Below are positions 7,069-15,873 of a stretch of 50,778 bases of DNA, in pieces. Each line of letters starts with the position of its first letter. Positions within the stretch are counted from its first letter, which is position 1. Made by a program: the position numbers and the translations under genes. This DNA comes from DASZVN01 sp035547055 (GTDB lineage: Bacteria > Pseudomonadota > Alphaproteobacteria > Rhizobiales > Methylopilaceae), in NCBI GenBank assembly GCA_035547055.1, contig DASZVN010000030.1:1-50778 (forward strand), written 5' to 3'. The notes under the pieces are model-generated. The model was not told where the DNA came from. It saw only the letters and a list, made by a program, of their open reading frames with translations, and made no database searches.

Positions 7069-8144
7069 AGCTCGTCACCTACGAGATCGCGACGGTCGCG
7101 GGCCGCTTCCGCCGCCTCGGCGTTCTCGCCGACGGCGATGAGCGCGGCCGCATCGTCGACGTCACCGCGGCGTTCGCCGCGCATCTCGCGACCGGCACCG
7201 ACGAGCCGACGCCGCGCGAACTCGCGGCGTTGCGGGCTCCTCCCGACATGATCGGGTGGCTGCGCGCCCGTCATGCCGGCGTGGCGGCGGCCGCCGCGGC
7301 ACTCGCCTTCGTCCGGGCCAATCCGGACGCGCGAGGCCTCGACGGCGAGCGGCTGGTGTTCGCCCGCGACGAGGTCCGTCTGCTCGCGCCGCTGCCGCGG
7401 CCGGCCTCGCTGCGCGATTTTTCGATCTACGAAGAGCATATGAGCCGGGCCGAGATCACGCCGATGACGTCGAACGGTGCGGGCTATGTGAAGGGGCCGG
7501 CCTGGTATCGGACGCCGCCGTTCAACAAGGGCAGTTGCGCAGCGATCTGCGGCCCCGAGGACCCGGTCCCGTTTCCCTACTATACCAAGCTGCTCGACCT
7601 CGAGATCGAAGTCGGCATCATCGTCGGACGCGAAGGCCGCAATCTCAGCGTCGAGGACGCCGCCGATCATATCGCCGGCTACACCATCCTCGTCGACAGC
7701 AGTTGCCGCGACGGCTACGAGCGCGAGCCCTTCGGGCCGACCAAGCGCAAGGACTTCCACACCGCGCTCGGCCCGGCTCTGGTGACGCCCGACGAGGTCG
7801 ACGTCGAGAATCTCGCCTGCAGCGTCACGGTCGACGGCGAGACCTGGTTCGAGGGCACCACCGCGGCGCCGCACAGCTTCACCCCGGCCCAACTCGTCGC
7901 CTTCGCCTCCGACAACGAGACGCTGCATCCGGGCGACCTCATCGGGACCGGGACCATCGGGCTCGGCTGCTCGATGGACCACCACAGATGGATCCGGCCC
8001 GGCCAGGTCGCCACCTTCGCGATCGAGGGGCTCGGGGCGATGAGCCTGAAGGTCGTGGAAGGCGAGCGCGTCGTCAGCCACGTCCTCGGCATGAATGGGC
8101 TGCTGTCCCATCCGTCCTCGACCGGCGCCGCGGTGCCGGCATGA
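7065..8144 (+). CDS. Fumarylacetoacetate hydrolase (FAH)-family hydrolase
   Basis: A 359-residue protein with a ~100-residue N-terminal region before the FAH C-terminal catalytic domain. Metal-binding acidic residues are visible in LDLEIEVGIIVG (Glu180, Glu182) with a later Asp in VDSSCRD, and the conserved GTGTIG loop follows. Family members hydrolyse C-C bonds of 1,3-diketo acids, or act as hydratases, isomerases or decarboxylases late in aromatic degradation. The start ATG at 7065 overlaps the Rieske stop by four bases; the open frame upstream lies inside that gene. A role after ring cleavage in this pathway is inferred. Confidence 0.88.
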   Translation: MKLVTYEIATVAGRFRRLGVLADGDERGRIVDVTAAFAAHLATGTDEPTPRELAALRAPPDMIGWLRARHAGVAAAAAALAFVRANPDARGLDGERLVFARDEVRLLAPLPRPASLRDFSIYEEHMSRAEITPMTSNGAGYVKGPAWYRTPPFNKGSCAAICGPEDPVPFPYYTKLLDLEIEVGIIVGREGRNLSVEDAADHIAGYTILVDSSCRDGYEREPFGPTKRKDFHTALGPALVTPDEVDVENLACSVTVDGETWFEGTTAAPHSFTPAQLVAFASDNETLHPGDLIGTGTIGLGCSMDHHRWIRPGQVATFAIEGLGAMSLKVVEGERVVSHVLGMNGLLSHPSSTGAAVPA

Positions 8145-8184
8145 CGATGCGGTGCCTGCGACCCTCTGGCGAAAGGAGCATCCG

Positions 8185-8982
8185 GTGAGCCCACTCGTCA
8201 GTCCCGGCCGCTCGCGGCCGGCCGCGAAATCGCCGGCGGTCCGCGATCGCGTCAGCCGAGAGGAGTGGGAGCTCCGGCTGAATCTCGCGGCGTGCTATCG
8301 CCTCATGGCCCATTTCGGCATCGAGGACCTTACCTACAATCACATCTCGGCGCGCATCGTCGACGAGCCGGACCGTCTCCTGATCAACCCGCCCGGCTTG
8401 ATGTTCCGGGAGATCACGGCGTCGAGCCTCCTGAAATACGATCTCGACGGCAATCCGCTGCTCGGGACCGATCGGCCGCTCACCAGCGCCTATCTCATCC
8501 TGCATGCGCGCGTGATGGCGGCGCGGCCCGACGTCAACGCCATCGCCCACACTCATTCGATCGCGAACGTCGCGGTGTCGGCGCATCCGCGGGGGCTGCT
8601 GCCGCTCAGCCAGCATTCGATGATGTTCTACGATCGCGTCGCCTATCACGACTTCAAGGGCTTCGAGTTCGAGCCGGCGATGGCGGAGGCCATCATCCGT
8701 GACCTCGGCACCCGCAACGTCGCGCTCCTGCGCAATCACGGCGCCTACGTCACGGCCGGCTCGGTGCCGGAGCTGTTCGTCGTGCATCACTTCCTGGAGT
8801 TCGCCTGCCGCGCCCAGGTCGCCGCGCTGTCCATGACGCCGGACGTCGTCCTGCCGCCGCCGGAGGTCTGCGCCTACGCCGCAGGCCAGGTCGAGCAGTC
8901 GGGCTTCGCGAAGAACGGACGCAAGGACTGGGATGCCTGCATCCGCCTCGCCGACCGCCTCTATCCCGACTACCGGCAATAG
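8185..8982 (+). CDS. Class II aldolase/adducin-family lyase or decarboxylase
   Basis: A 265-residue member of the L-fuculose-phosphate aldolase family. Zinc ligands are visible as AHTHS (His122, His124) and His185 in RNHGAYVT. Besides aldolases, the family holds the decarboxylases of dihydroxyphthalate in phthalate degradation, which would fit the phthalate-type Rieske gene two places upstream. The GTG at 8185 was chosen because AAAGGAG lies six bases before it; upstream in-frame ATGs lie inside the preceding gene. The BenA-like gene starts 11 bases after the stop. Decarboxylation is preferred over aldol cleavage on context only. Confidence 0.85.
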   Translation: MSPLVSPGRSRPAAKSPAVRDRVSREEWELRLNLAACYRLMAHFGIEDLTYNHISARIVDEPDRLLINPPGLMFREITASSLLKYDLDGNPLLGTDRPLTSAYLILHARVMAARPDVNAIAHTHSIANVAVSAHPRGLLPLSQHSMMFYDRVAYHDFKGFEFEPAMAEAIIRDLGTRNVALLRNHGAYVTAGSVPELFVVHHFLEFACRAQVAALSMTPDVVLPPPEVCAYAAGQVEQSGFAKNGRKDWDACIRLADRLYPDYRQ

Positions 8983-8993
8983 GAGCGGGGAGG

Positions 8994-10313
8994 ATGGGCC
9001 GGACCGCACGCGAGCTGCTGCTCGACGATCCCGACAACGGCGTCTTTCGCGTTCACCGCGACGCCTTCGTCGACGAGACGATCTTCGAACGGGAGATGAA
9101 GACGATTTTCGAGGGGACATGGATATTCCTCGCCCTCGAAACCCAGATCCGCCAGCCTCACGACTTCGTCACGACCCATATCGGCCGCCAGCCCGTGGTG
9201 GTGACGCGCGACGGCGATGGAGCCGTACGCGGCTTCATGAACACGTGCCGCCACCGCGGCGCGCTCGTCGTCCACGAGAAGTGCGGCAACGCCACGCGCC
9301 ACATCTGCCGCTACCATAGCTGGACCTACGATTCCGCCGGCCGCAACGTCAGCATCAAGAACGAACGGGCAGGGGCCTATGCCCGCGACTTCCTCGAGCG
9401 CGGCCACGATCTCGTCCCGATCCCGCGCCTCGAGACCTACAAGGGGCTGATCTTCGGCAGCCTCAATCCCGAAGTCCCGCCGCTGGAATCGTTCCTGGGC
9501 GATTTCCGCTTCTGGATCGACCTCGTGATGGAGCACGGCGAGAACGGGATGGAGATCATCCCGGGCGGCGCGACCTACACCTTCAACGGCAATTGGAAGC
9601 TGCAGGTCGAGAACGGCCTCGACTTCTACCACCTGACCTCGGCGCACCCGAGCTTCATGGCCATCGTGAAGCGCCGCAACGAGGGCGACAGCGCCAATCG
9701 CCAGGTGCGCTCGCCGGACTTCACGACCCGCGGCGACCGGCCCGCCGGCATGTACACCTTCCCGTCGGGCCACTCGGTGATCTGGGTCGAGAACCCGGCG
9801 CCGCAGGATCGCCCGCTGTGGCTCAACATCGAGGCGCTGCGCCGGCGCGTCGGCGAGCGGCGTGCCGAATGGATGCTGAACTCGCGCAACATGACGATCT
9901 TTCCGAGCCTCCAGCTCGCCGACGCGACCTCCACCATCCTGCGGACCATCCGCCCGCTCGCCGTCGACCGCACCGAGATGCGCATCCAATGCATCGCCCC
10001 GGTCGGCGAGGCGCCGGAGGCGCGCGAGCGCCGCATCCGCCAGTTCGAGGATTTCTTCAATCCGAGCGGCCTCGCCACGCCCGACGACAACGCCTGCTAC
10101 CGCGACTGCCAGGAAGGCTATGCGGCCCGCATCCTCGACTGGCAGCAGGGATACGACCGCGGCATGGCCAAGCTGGTGTGGGGCGCCGACGCGCTGGCCC
10201 AGGATCTCGGCTTCGAGCCGACGACCAGCCTTCACGGCCTGTTCCCGCTGCAGAACGAGATGGCCTACCACGCGGGCTATCGCGCCTGGGCCGACCTGAT
10301 GGCGGGCGGCTGA
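8994..10313 (+). CDS. Aromatic ring-hydroxylating dioxygenase, alpha subunit (BenA/AntA-like)
   Basis: A 439-residue large subunit of a two-subunit Rieske dioxygenase. The Rieske centre is CRHRG (Cys85, His87) and CRYHSWTY (Cys105, His108). The mononuclear iron site is D210-x2-H213-x4-H218 in LDFYHLTSAHPS. The sequence style matches the benzoate/toluate/anthranilate group, which forms cis-diols on aromatic carboxylates using NADH, O2 and a reductase. The small subunit follows after one base. With the phthalate-type Rieske protein upstream, two different ring oxygenases sit in one operon, suggesting two successive oxidations or two entry substrates. No reductase gene is adjacent. Confidence 0.93.
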   Translation: MGRTARELLLDDPDNGVFRVHRDAFVDETIFEREMKTIFEGTWIFLALETQIRQPHDFVTTHIGRQPVVVTRDGDGAVRGFMNTCRHRGALVVHEKCGNATRHICRYHSWTYDSAGRNVSIKNERAGAYARDFLERGHDLVPIPRLETYKGLIFGSLNPEVPPLESFLGDFRFWIDLVMEHGENGMEIIPGGATYTFNGNWKLQVENGLDFYHLTSAHPSFMAIVKRRNEGDSANRQVRSPDFTTRGDRPAGMYTFPSGHSVIWVENPAPQDRPLWLNIEALRRRVGERRAEWMLNSRNMTIFPSLQLADATSTILRTIRPLAVDRTEMRIQCIAPVGEAPEARERRIRQFEDFFNPSGLATPDDNACYRDCQEGYAARILDWQQGYDRGMAKLVWGADALAQDLGFEPTTSLHGLFPLQNEMAYHAGYRAWADLMAGG

Positions 10314-10314
10314 G

Positions 10315-10818
10315 ATGGGTGACGGATCGCGTCTCGCCGTCGTGACCGACCTTCTCGTCCGCGAGGCGACCTTCCTCGACGAGCAGCGCTGGTCGGACTG
10401 GCTCTCCCTGTTCGACGAAGCCTGCGAATACTGGGTGCCGAGCTGGCGCGACGACGGCAGGCTGGTCGAAGACCCGCGGCGCGAGATCTCGCTGTTCTAC
10501 CATTCGAGCCGTGCCGGCCTGGAAGATCGCGTCCACCGCATCACCTCCGGCATGTCTCCGGCGTCGATGCCGCTGCCACGCACCGCCCACGCCGTTTCGA
10601 ACGTGCGGCTCGGCGCGCCGGCGGCGGACGATGTCATCCGCGCCGCATCGACCTGGTCGACCGATGTCTACGACCCGAAATTCGGCGAAAGCCATCGCTT
10701 CTTCGGCCGCGCCGAATACGAGCTCGGCCGCGCCGCCGGCGCGTGGCTGATCCGCAAGAAGAAGACGGTCCTGCTGAACGACCGCATCGCCTCGACGCTC
10801 GACATCTATTGCATCTGA
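10315..10818 (+). CDS. Aromatic ring-hydroxylating dioxygenase, beta subunit
   Basis: A 167-residue small subunit of the NTF2-like/SnoaL fold that pairs with the BenA-like alpha subunit. Typical features are the early FLDEQRWSDWLSLF segment, YWVP, FYHSSRAGLEDRVHRI and a C-terminal KKKTVLLND strand. The protein has no catalytic centre of its own; in the benzoate group it stabilises an (alpha-beta)3 hexamer. It starts one base after the alpha stop, a layout consistent with translational coupling. A binding-protein gene follows after 50 bases. Confidence 0.92.
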   Translation: MGDGSRLAVVTDLLVREATFLDEQRWSDWLSLFDEACEYWVPSWRDDGRLVEDPRREISLFYHSSRAGLEDRVHRITSGMSPASMPLPRTAHAVSNVRLGAPAADDVIRAASTWSTDVYDPKFGESHRFFGRAEYELGRAAGAWLIRKKKTVLLNDRIASTLDIYCI

Positions 10819-10868
10819 CCCGCCGCGGCGACCAGGCGCCGGCACGGGTCCCAGGGAGGGCTCAAGAA

Positions 10869-12446
10869 ATGTTGCACATCACGTGGCAGAGGCTTCTCGC
10901 ACGCGGCCGCGCGGCCAGCCCGGCCGCGCTCGGCGTGGCGGCGCTGACCGCAGCGCTCGGCGCTGGCGCCGCTCCCGCGCTGGCGGCGCCCCGCCAGATC
11001 GTCGTGGCGACGGCGGCGATCACCGACGTGCTCGATCCGCACAAGACGGTCGGCGAGCCGGGCACGATCTACGTCGCCAACGTCTTCGACTCGCTCGTGC
11101 GCCTCAATCCCAATCCGAAGGACGGCCGCGGCCGTCATCTGCCGGCCTTGGCGAAGAGCTGGACCACGGCACCCGACGGCCGCTCGATCGACTTCGTTCT
11201 CAACACCGCCGCGAAGTTCCAGGACATGACCCCGGTCACGGCCGAGGACGTCAAGTTCTCCATCGAGCGGGCGATCGCGCCGGCGACCAAGAATCCCTAT
11301 GCGTCGTCCTGGCTCGGCAATATCGCGGGCGTCGACATCCTGGCGCCGGACAAGGTCCGCCTGCGCCTGAAATTCGCCTGGTCGGGCACGCTCGACGCTC
11401 TTGCCGCGCGCGCCGAGATCCTGCCCAAGGCCTATCTCACGCGCGTCGGCGACGCGGAATTCGCACGCCATCCGATCGGCACGGGCCCCTATAAGGTCAC
11501 GGGCTACAAGCGCAGCGACAGGATCGAGCTGACTGCCTTCGAAGGCTATTGGGGAACGCCTCCGGCGGCGAGCAAGGTGATCTGGCGCGCCGTGCCGGAC
11601 ATCAACACCCGGGTCGCGCTCCTCACCAGCGGCGGCGCCGACCTGATCACGAACCTGCTGCCCGGCCTCGTGAAGCTCGCGCAGTCGAACGGGCTGACGG
11701 TCGACTTCCGTCGCGGGGCGTTCCAGCGCTTCATCGAGTTCAACACGATCAAGGGCGGCCCGCTTGCCGACCGCCGCGTTCGCCTCGCGATGAACATCGC
11801 GATCGACCGCAAGACGCTGTTCAACGCGGTGTTCGGCCGGGACGTGGAGTGGGTCAACGGCCCATCGAGCTCGTTCCAGGTCGGTGGCGACGCCGCGCCG
11901 CCTTATCCGTACGATCCCGCCAAGGCCAGGGAGCTCCTGAAGGAGGCGGGCTTCGCCAACGGCTTCAAGACGGAGCTGATCTATGCGCCCGGCCGATATA
12001 TCGGCGACGAGGAGCTGCTGCCGTCGCTGGTGTCGTACTGGAAGAAGATCGGTGTCGATGTCCGGCTGGTGTCGATGGAGTACAGCAGTTGGCTGCAGGC
12101 GGTGCAGGACAAGGCGTTCACCGGCATGGCGGCCTTCGCCAAGGCGCCAGGGCAGGTGGCCGACCCGTTCAGCTCGTTCGACCGCCACATCCGCTGCGGC
12201 GCGGTCTACAGCGCCTATTGCAACAAGGACATCGACGCGCTGGTCGAGACTGCCCGCGGCTCGATCGACGCCGCCAAGCTGAAGGCGGTGTTCGCCAAGG
12301 CCCAGCTGATGGCGCACGACGACGCGGCGGCGATCTTCCTGTTCGACGAGCCGGCGATCCTCGCCCACAAGCCGAGCGTCACCTGGAACAGCGAGTTCGG
12401 TCCCGACCTCGGGATCGGCTGGAACGCCATCGGCTTCGCGAAATGA
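10869..12446 (+). CDS. ABC transporter substrate-binding protein, peptide/nickel (SBP_bac_5) family
   Basis: A 525-residue periplasmic binding protein with a signal peptide: a basic start, a hydrophobic stretch, and APALAA before position 41, a good signal peptidase I site. The mature start is a family 5 pattern (IVVATAAITDVLDPHKT), with TAEDVKFSIERA and GTGPYKV motifs following. Family 5 proteins capture di/oligopeptides, nickel, opines and many organic acids for DppBCDF-type importers. ATG 10869 follows GGAGGGCT. The permease and ATPase genes come only after four enzyme genes (16490-20292), an unusual split, but all are co-oriented and family-matched, so this is very probably their receptor. 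Confidence 0.92.
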   Translation: MLHITWQRLLARGRAASPAALGVAALTAALGAGAAPALAAPRQIVVATAAITDVLDPHKTVGEPGTIYVANVFDSLVRLNPNPKDGRGRHLPALAKSWTTAPDGRSIDFVLNTAAKFQDMTPVTAEDVKFSIERAIAPATKNPYASSWLGNIAGVDILAPDKVRLRLKFAWSGTLDALAARAEILPKAYLTRVGDAEFARHPIGTGPYKVTGYKRSDRIELTAFEGYWGTPPAASKVIWRAVPDINTRVALLTSGGADLITNLLPGLVKLAQSNGLTVDFRRGAFQRFIEFNTIKGGPLADRRVRLAMNIAIDRKTLFNAVFGRDVEWVNGPSSSFQVGGDAAPPYPYDPAKARELLKEAGFANGFKTELIYAPGRYIGDEELLPSLVSYWKKIGVDVRLVSMEYSSWLQAVQDKAFTGMAAFAKAPGQVADPFSSFDRHIRCGAVYSAYCNKDIDALVETARGSIDAAKLKAVFAKAQLMAHDDAAAIFLFDEPAILAHKPSVTWNSEFGPDLGIGWNAIGFAK

Positions 12447-12525
12447 CGGCCGGGCCGGGCGCGTCGAAGCCGCGTCCGGCCCCGTGCCGCGACCGACGAT
12501 CCCTGCGAACAGAGTTCGACGCATC

Positions 12526-14628
12526 ATGACGATAGCCGTGGCGATCTCGCCGCTCGACGCCTTCTTCAACGCCCGCAGCATCGTCTTCGTCGGCGCGAGC
12601 CCGCGTTCGGGCGCGGTGCGCGGCATGACCCGCCGCCTGCAGCAGGAAGGCTTCGACGGCGCCATCTGGATGGTCAATCCGAAATACGACGAGGTGCTCG
12701 GCTTCCCGTGCTTTCCCGCGCTCGACGCCTTGCCGGGCACGCCGGACCTCGCGGTCGTCGCCGTGCGCGCCGCCGAGGTTCCTGCCATCGTCGGCCAGGC
12801 CGCGGCCGTCGGCGCCAAGGCGGCGCTCGTCATCAGCACCGGCTTCGCCGATGCCGGCGCCGCCGGGGCGCCTCACGCCGAAGCGCTGCGCGCGGTTGCC
12901 GCGCGGACCGGACTGCCGCTCTGTGGCCCGGGCTCGTTCGGCTTCGCGAGCCCGCATCGGCGCATCTCGCCGTTCTGGGATGGGCCGGCGGCGGCGCTAC
13001 CCGCGGGCCACGTTGCGGTCGTCGCGCAGAGCGGCGGCTTCGCCAACGTGCTGTCGTTCGCCGCGATCGAACGCGGCTTCGGCTTCAGCTATCTCATCGC
13101 CACCGGCAGCGAGGTGCAGCTCAGCGCCGCCGACTTCCTCGCCCATGCCGTCGAGGACGAGCGGACGCGGGTTGCGGTCGCGATTCTCGAGGATATCCGC
13201 AACGTCGGCGGCCTCGAGGCGGCGCTTCATCGCGCGGCGGCGCTCGGCAAGCCCGTCGTCGTTCTGATGCTCGGCCGCAGCGAGGCCGGACAGCGCGCGA
13301 CCTCGGCGCATAGCGGAGCCCTCGCGAGCCGCGCCGACGTCCAGGAAAGCTTCCTGCGCCGCGCCGGCGCGATCGTCGTCGAGACGCTCGACGATCTCAT
13401 CGAAACCGTTCTCCTGCTCGACGCCTGGCATGGCAGGGTGCCGCGCACCCTGCATCCGCTCGTGGCCACGGTCTCCGGCGGCGACTGCTCGATGTTTCTC
13501 GACCTCGCGAGCGACCGCGGCATCCAGGCGCCCGAACTCGGTGCGGCGACGCAGGCGCGCCTCCACGCGCTGCTGCCGGAATCGACCATGCTGTTCAATC
13601 CGGTCGACCTCGGCACGCGTCCGCTCAGCGAGGAGAAGCTCGGGCCGGCGCTGATCGAGGCGGCGGCCGAGGACCCGGCGGCGAACGTCGTCATGACCCG
13701 CCTGTTCGGCACGCCGGATGATTTCCGCCGCACCGCCGAGGCGGTCGCTCGTGCGGGCAAGCCCCAAATGATGTTCACGCGCAACGCGGCGGCGCTCGAT
13801 CCCGCGTTTGTCGCCGTGGCGCGCGAGACCGGCACGCCAATCCTGCGAAGCGTCGATCGCGCGCTCGCCGCCGTGCAGCGCGCCGTCGACCACGCCGCCC
13901 GGACGAGCCGGCCGCGAGACCGCGCAACGCCGCCCGCGGCGCTCGCGGTGCCGCCTCCCACGGGTCGCGCGTCCGAGGCCGACGCGCTTGCCTTCCTTGC
14001 GGCGAACGGCCTTCCGACCGTGGACGTGCGCCGTGCCGCGGATCCCGAGGCGGCCGTCGCCGCCGCCGAGGCCCTCGGCTACCCGGTCGCGATCAAGGTC
14101 GATTCGCCCGACATCGCCCACAAGAGCGACGTCGGCGGCGTCCGCCTGAACGTGTTCGGGGCCGATCAGGCGCGGGACGCCGCGCGGGCGGTCCTGGCCG
14201 ATGTCGCCCGCGCCGTTCCCGCGGCGAACATTCGCGGCGTCGTCGTGCAGCCGATGCTGTCGCCGCGGCTCGAGTTGATCGTCGGCTTCCTGCCCGACCA
14301 CCGCTTCGGTCCGGCGGTCCTCGTCGGTCTCGGCGGCGTGCTCGCCGAGGTCTTCGGCCGCGCGGCGGTCGAGCTCGCGCCGGTCTCGCCGGCCGAGGCC
14401 GGGGAGATGATCGTGCGCCTGTTATCCGGGCGCCGCGACCGGCAGCCGAACTGGCGCGGCCTCGACATCGCGGCCGCGGCGCGCTTCGTGGCACGGTTTT
14501 CCGAGGTCGTTGCCGCGGCTGGCGGCGGGCTCGAGGCGGTGGAGGTCAATCCGCTCGGCATCTTCGCCGACGGGCGTGGCGCCCTCGCGCTCGATTGCCT
14601 CGTGCTGCCGGCGGAGAGCCCCCGGTGA
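12526..14628 (+). CDS. ADP-forming acyl-CoA synthetase (acetate-CoA ligase family, fused alpha-beta)
   Basis: A 700-residue fused protein. The order is an N-terminal CoA-binding domain (SIVFVGASPRSGAVRG), succinyl-CoA-synthetase-like domains with QSGGFANVL (168-176), the phosphorylated His262 in TSAHSGALASRAD, and a C-terminal ATP-grasp domain from about residue 480 (AIKVDSPDIAHKSDVGGV). Such enzymes make acyl-CoA from acid, CoA and ATP, yielding ADP and phosphate; relatives activate aryl acids such as feruloyl. ATG 12526 is preferred over an upstream in-frame ATG at 12484. It overlaps the MaoC gene by four bases, so it likely supplies the CoA thioester for the next three enzymes. Confidence 0.88.
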   Translation: MTIAVAISPLDAFFNARSIVFVGASPRSGAVRGMTRRLQQEGFDGAIWMVNPKYDEVLGFPCFPALDALPGTPDLAVVAVRAAEVPAIVGQAAAVGAKAALVISTGFADAGAAGAPHAEALRAVAARTGLPLCGPGSFGFASPHRRISPFWDGPAAALPAGHVAVVAQSGGFANVLSFAAIERGFGFSYLIATGSEVQLSAADFLAHAVEDERTRVAVAILEDIRNVGGLEAALHRAAALGKPVVVLMLGRSEAGQRATSAHSGALASRADVQESFLRRAGAIVVETLDDLIETVLLLDAWHGRVPRTLHPLVATVSGGDCSMFLDLASDRGIQAPELGAATQARLHALLPESTMLFNPVDLGTRPLSEEKLGPALIEAAAEDPAANVVMTRLFGTPDDFRRTAEAVARAGKPQMMFTRNAAALDPAFVAVARETGTPILRSVDRALAAVQRAVDHAARTSRPRDRATPPAALAVPPPTGRASEADALAFLAANGLPTVDVRRAADPEAAVAAAEALGYPVAIKVDSPDIAHKSDVGGVRLNVFGADQARDAARAVLADVARAVPAANIRGVVVQPMLSPRLELIVGFLPDHRFGPAVLVGLGGVLAEVFGRAAVELAPVSPAEAGEMIVRLLSGRRDRQPNWRGLDIAAAARFVARFSEVVAAAGGGLEAVEVNPLGIFADGRGALALDCLVLPAESPR

Positions 14629-15071
14629 GCGGGCAGACGCTCGCCGAGCTGGCGGTGACGTTCTCGGCCGAGACCATTCGCGCCTACGGCGGCTCCGGCC
14701 GGCATCTTCATGCCGACGTCGCGATCGCCCGCGAGCTCGGCTTCCCGGATCTTGTGTCCTGGGGGACGCTCACGATCCTGCCGTTCTCGGCATTGCTCGA
14801 CGAGATCGCCGGCCCCGACTGGGCCGTCGGCGGCGTCCTCACCGTGCGCCTGTCGCGGCCGGTCTGCGCCGGCGACACGGTGACCTACGCGGCGTCCGAG
14901 GTGCCGGCGCCCGCCGCGCCTGAACCCGGCCTCCGCGCCCGCCGGACCATCGCGCTCCAGGCGAGCTCGACGCGCCTCGGCGTCGTCGCCGTCGCCGAGG
15001 CGACCCTGCCCCGCTCTTCCACGTCCGATCCAGCCGGAAAAGAGAGAGATGACCAACCTGCCCACGCATGA
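14625..15071 (+). CDS. MaoC-like hot-dog dehydratase, subunit 1
   Basis: A 148-residue hot-dog-fold protein starting at GTG 14625, overlapping the previous stop (GTGA). The active-site region YGGSGRHLHADVAIARELG (21-39) keeps His29 and the downstream Asp31. The catalytic Asp and the Asn-Pro of R-specific hydratases (G-D-x-N-P-x-H) read G-S-G-R-H-L-H here. It overlaps the crotonase gene by 23 bases. A second hot-dog gene follows the crotonase, and the two probably pair as a heteromeric acyl-CoA hydratase/dehydratase. The missing Asp may mean a changed reaction. Confidence 0.8.
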   Translation: MSGQTLAELAVTFSAETIRAYGGSGRHLHADVAIARELGFPDLVSWGTLTILPFSALLDEIAGPDWAVGGVLTVRLSRPVCAGDTVTYAASEVPAPAAPEPGLRARRTIALQASSTRLGVVAVAEATLPRSSTSDPAGKERDDQPAHA

Positions 15072-15873
15072 CCACCTCGCCGTCGAACACGAGGACGAGA
15101 TCCTCTGGCTCACCTTCAACCGGCCGGACAAGCTGAACTGCCTGCGCGACGACATGCTCACCGTCGCATGCGAGATCGTCGACGCCATCGAGAACGACGA
15201 CTCGGTGCGGGCCGTCGTCATCAGCGGCGCCGGCCGCTGTTTCTCGACCGGCTATGACATCAGCCCCGAGGTCGAGATGAACCGACCGCAATATTCCGAG
15301 CCGAGCCGCCGCTTCTTCAAGCGGCGCTATGCGCTCATCGACCGCATCTGGAACTCGCCGAAGCCGTTCATCGCCTCGGTCCACGGCTACTGCCTCGCGG
15401 CGGCGAGCGACATCGCCAATGTCTGCGACATCACCATCGCATCCGACGACGCCGAGTTCGGATATCCGGCCGTCCGTTGGGGCGGCCATACCCACCGCTT
15501 GACCTACCCCTGGCACATGCCGATCAAGAAGGCGAAGGAGCTGATGTTCACGGGCGACCGCATCTCGGCGGAGGAGGCTCACCGCATCGGCATGGTCAAC
15601 CGCGTGGTGCCGCGGGATCAGTTGAAGGAGGAGACGCGCAAGTTCGCCAAGCGCATCTGCCTCATTCCGCAGTCCGGCCTCGCCGTCAACAAGATCAGCA
15701 TGAACTATGCCTATAACGTCCAGGGCTACCAGCAGGCGATGCAGTATTCCTTCCAGATCGCCGAGACCAATTTGTGGCGGGACGAGCCGTTCTTCCAGAA
15801 GATCCGCGAAGGCGGTCTGAACGCGGCGCTGGATTGGCGCGACGGCAAGTTCAAGGAGAAAGCCGAGGGATGA
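15049..15873 (+). CDS. Crotonase (enoyl-CoA hydratase/isomerase) superfamily protein with atypical active site
   Basis: A 274-residue crotonase-fold enzyme. RAVVISGAGRCFSTGYDIS (54-72) supplies one oxyanion-hole backbone, and GYCLAAASDIANVCD the other. The two glutamates that activate water in true enoyl-CoA hydratases are not present: the first is Asp121 and the second Ala141 (FGYPA rather than FGQPE). It is therefore probably another crotonase reaction on an acyl-CoA, such as C-C hydrolysis, isomerisation or decarboxylation. A purine-rich AAAAGAGAGAG ribosome binding site precedes ATG 15049. Sandwiched between the two MaoC genes, in overlap with both, it is almost certainly part of the same CoA module. 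Confidence 0.88.
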   Translation: MTNLPTHDHLAVEHEDEILWLTFNRPDKLNCLRDDMLTVACEIVDAIENDDSVRAVVISGAGRCFSTGYDISPEVEMNRPQYSEPSRRFFKRRYALIDRIWNSPKPFIASVHGYCLAAASDIANVCDITIASDDAEFGYPAVRWGGHTHRLTYPWHMPIKKAKELMFTGDRISAEEAHRIGMVNRVVPRDQLKEETRKFAKRICLIPQSGLAVNKISMNYAYNVQGYQQAMQYSFQIAETNLWRDEPFFQKIREGGLNAALDWRDGKFKEKAEG

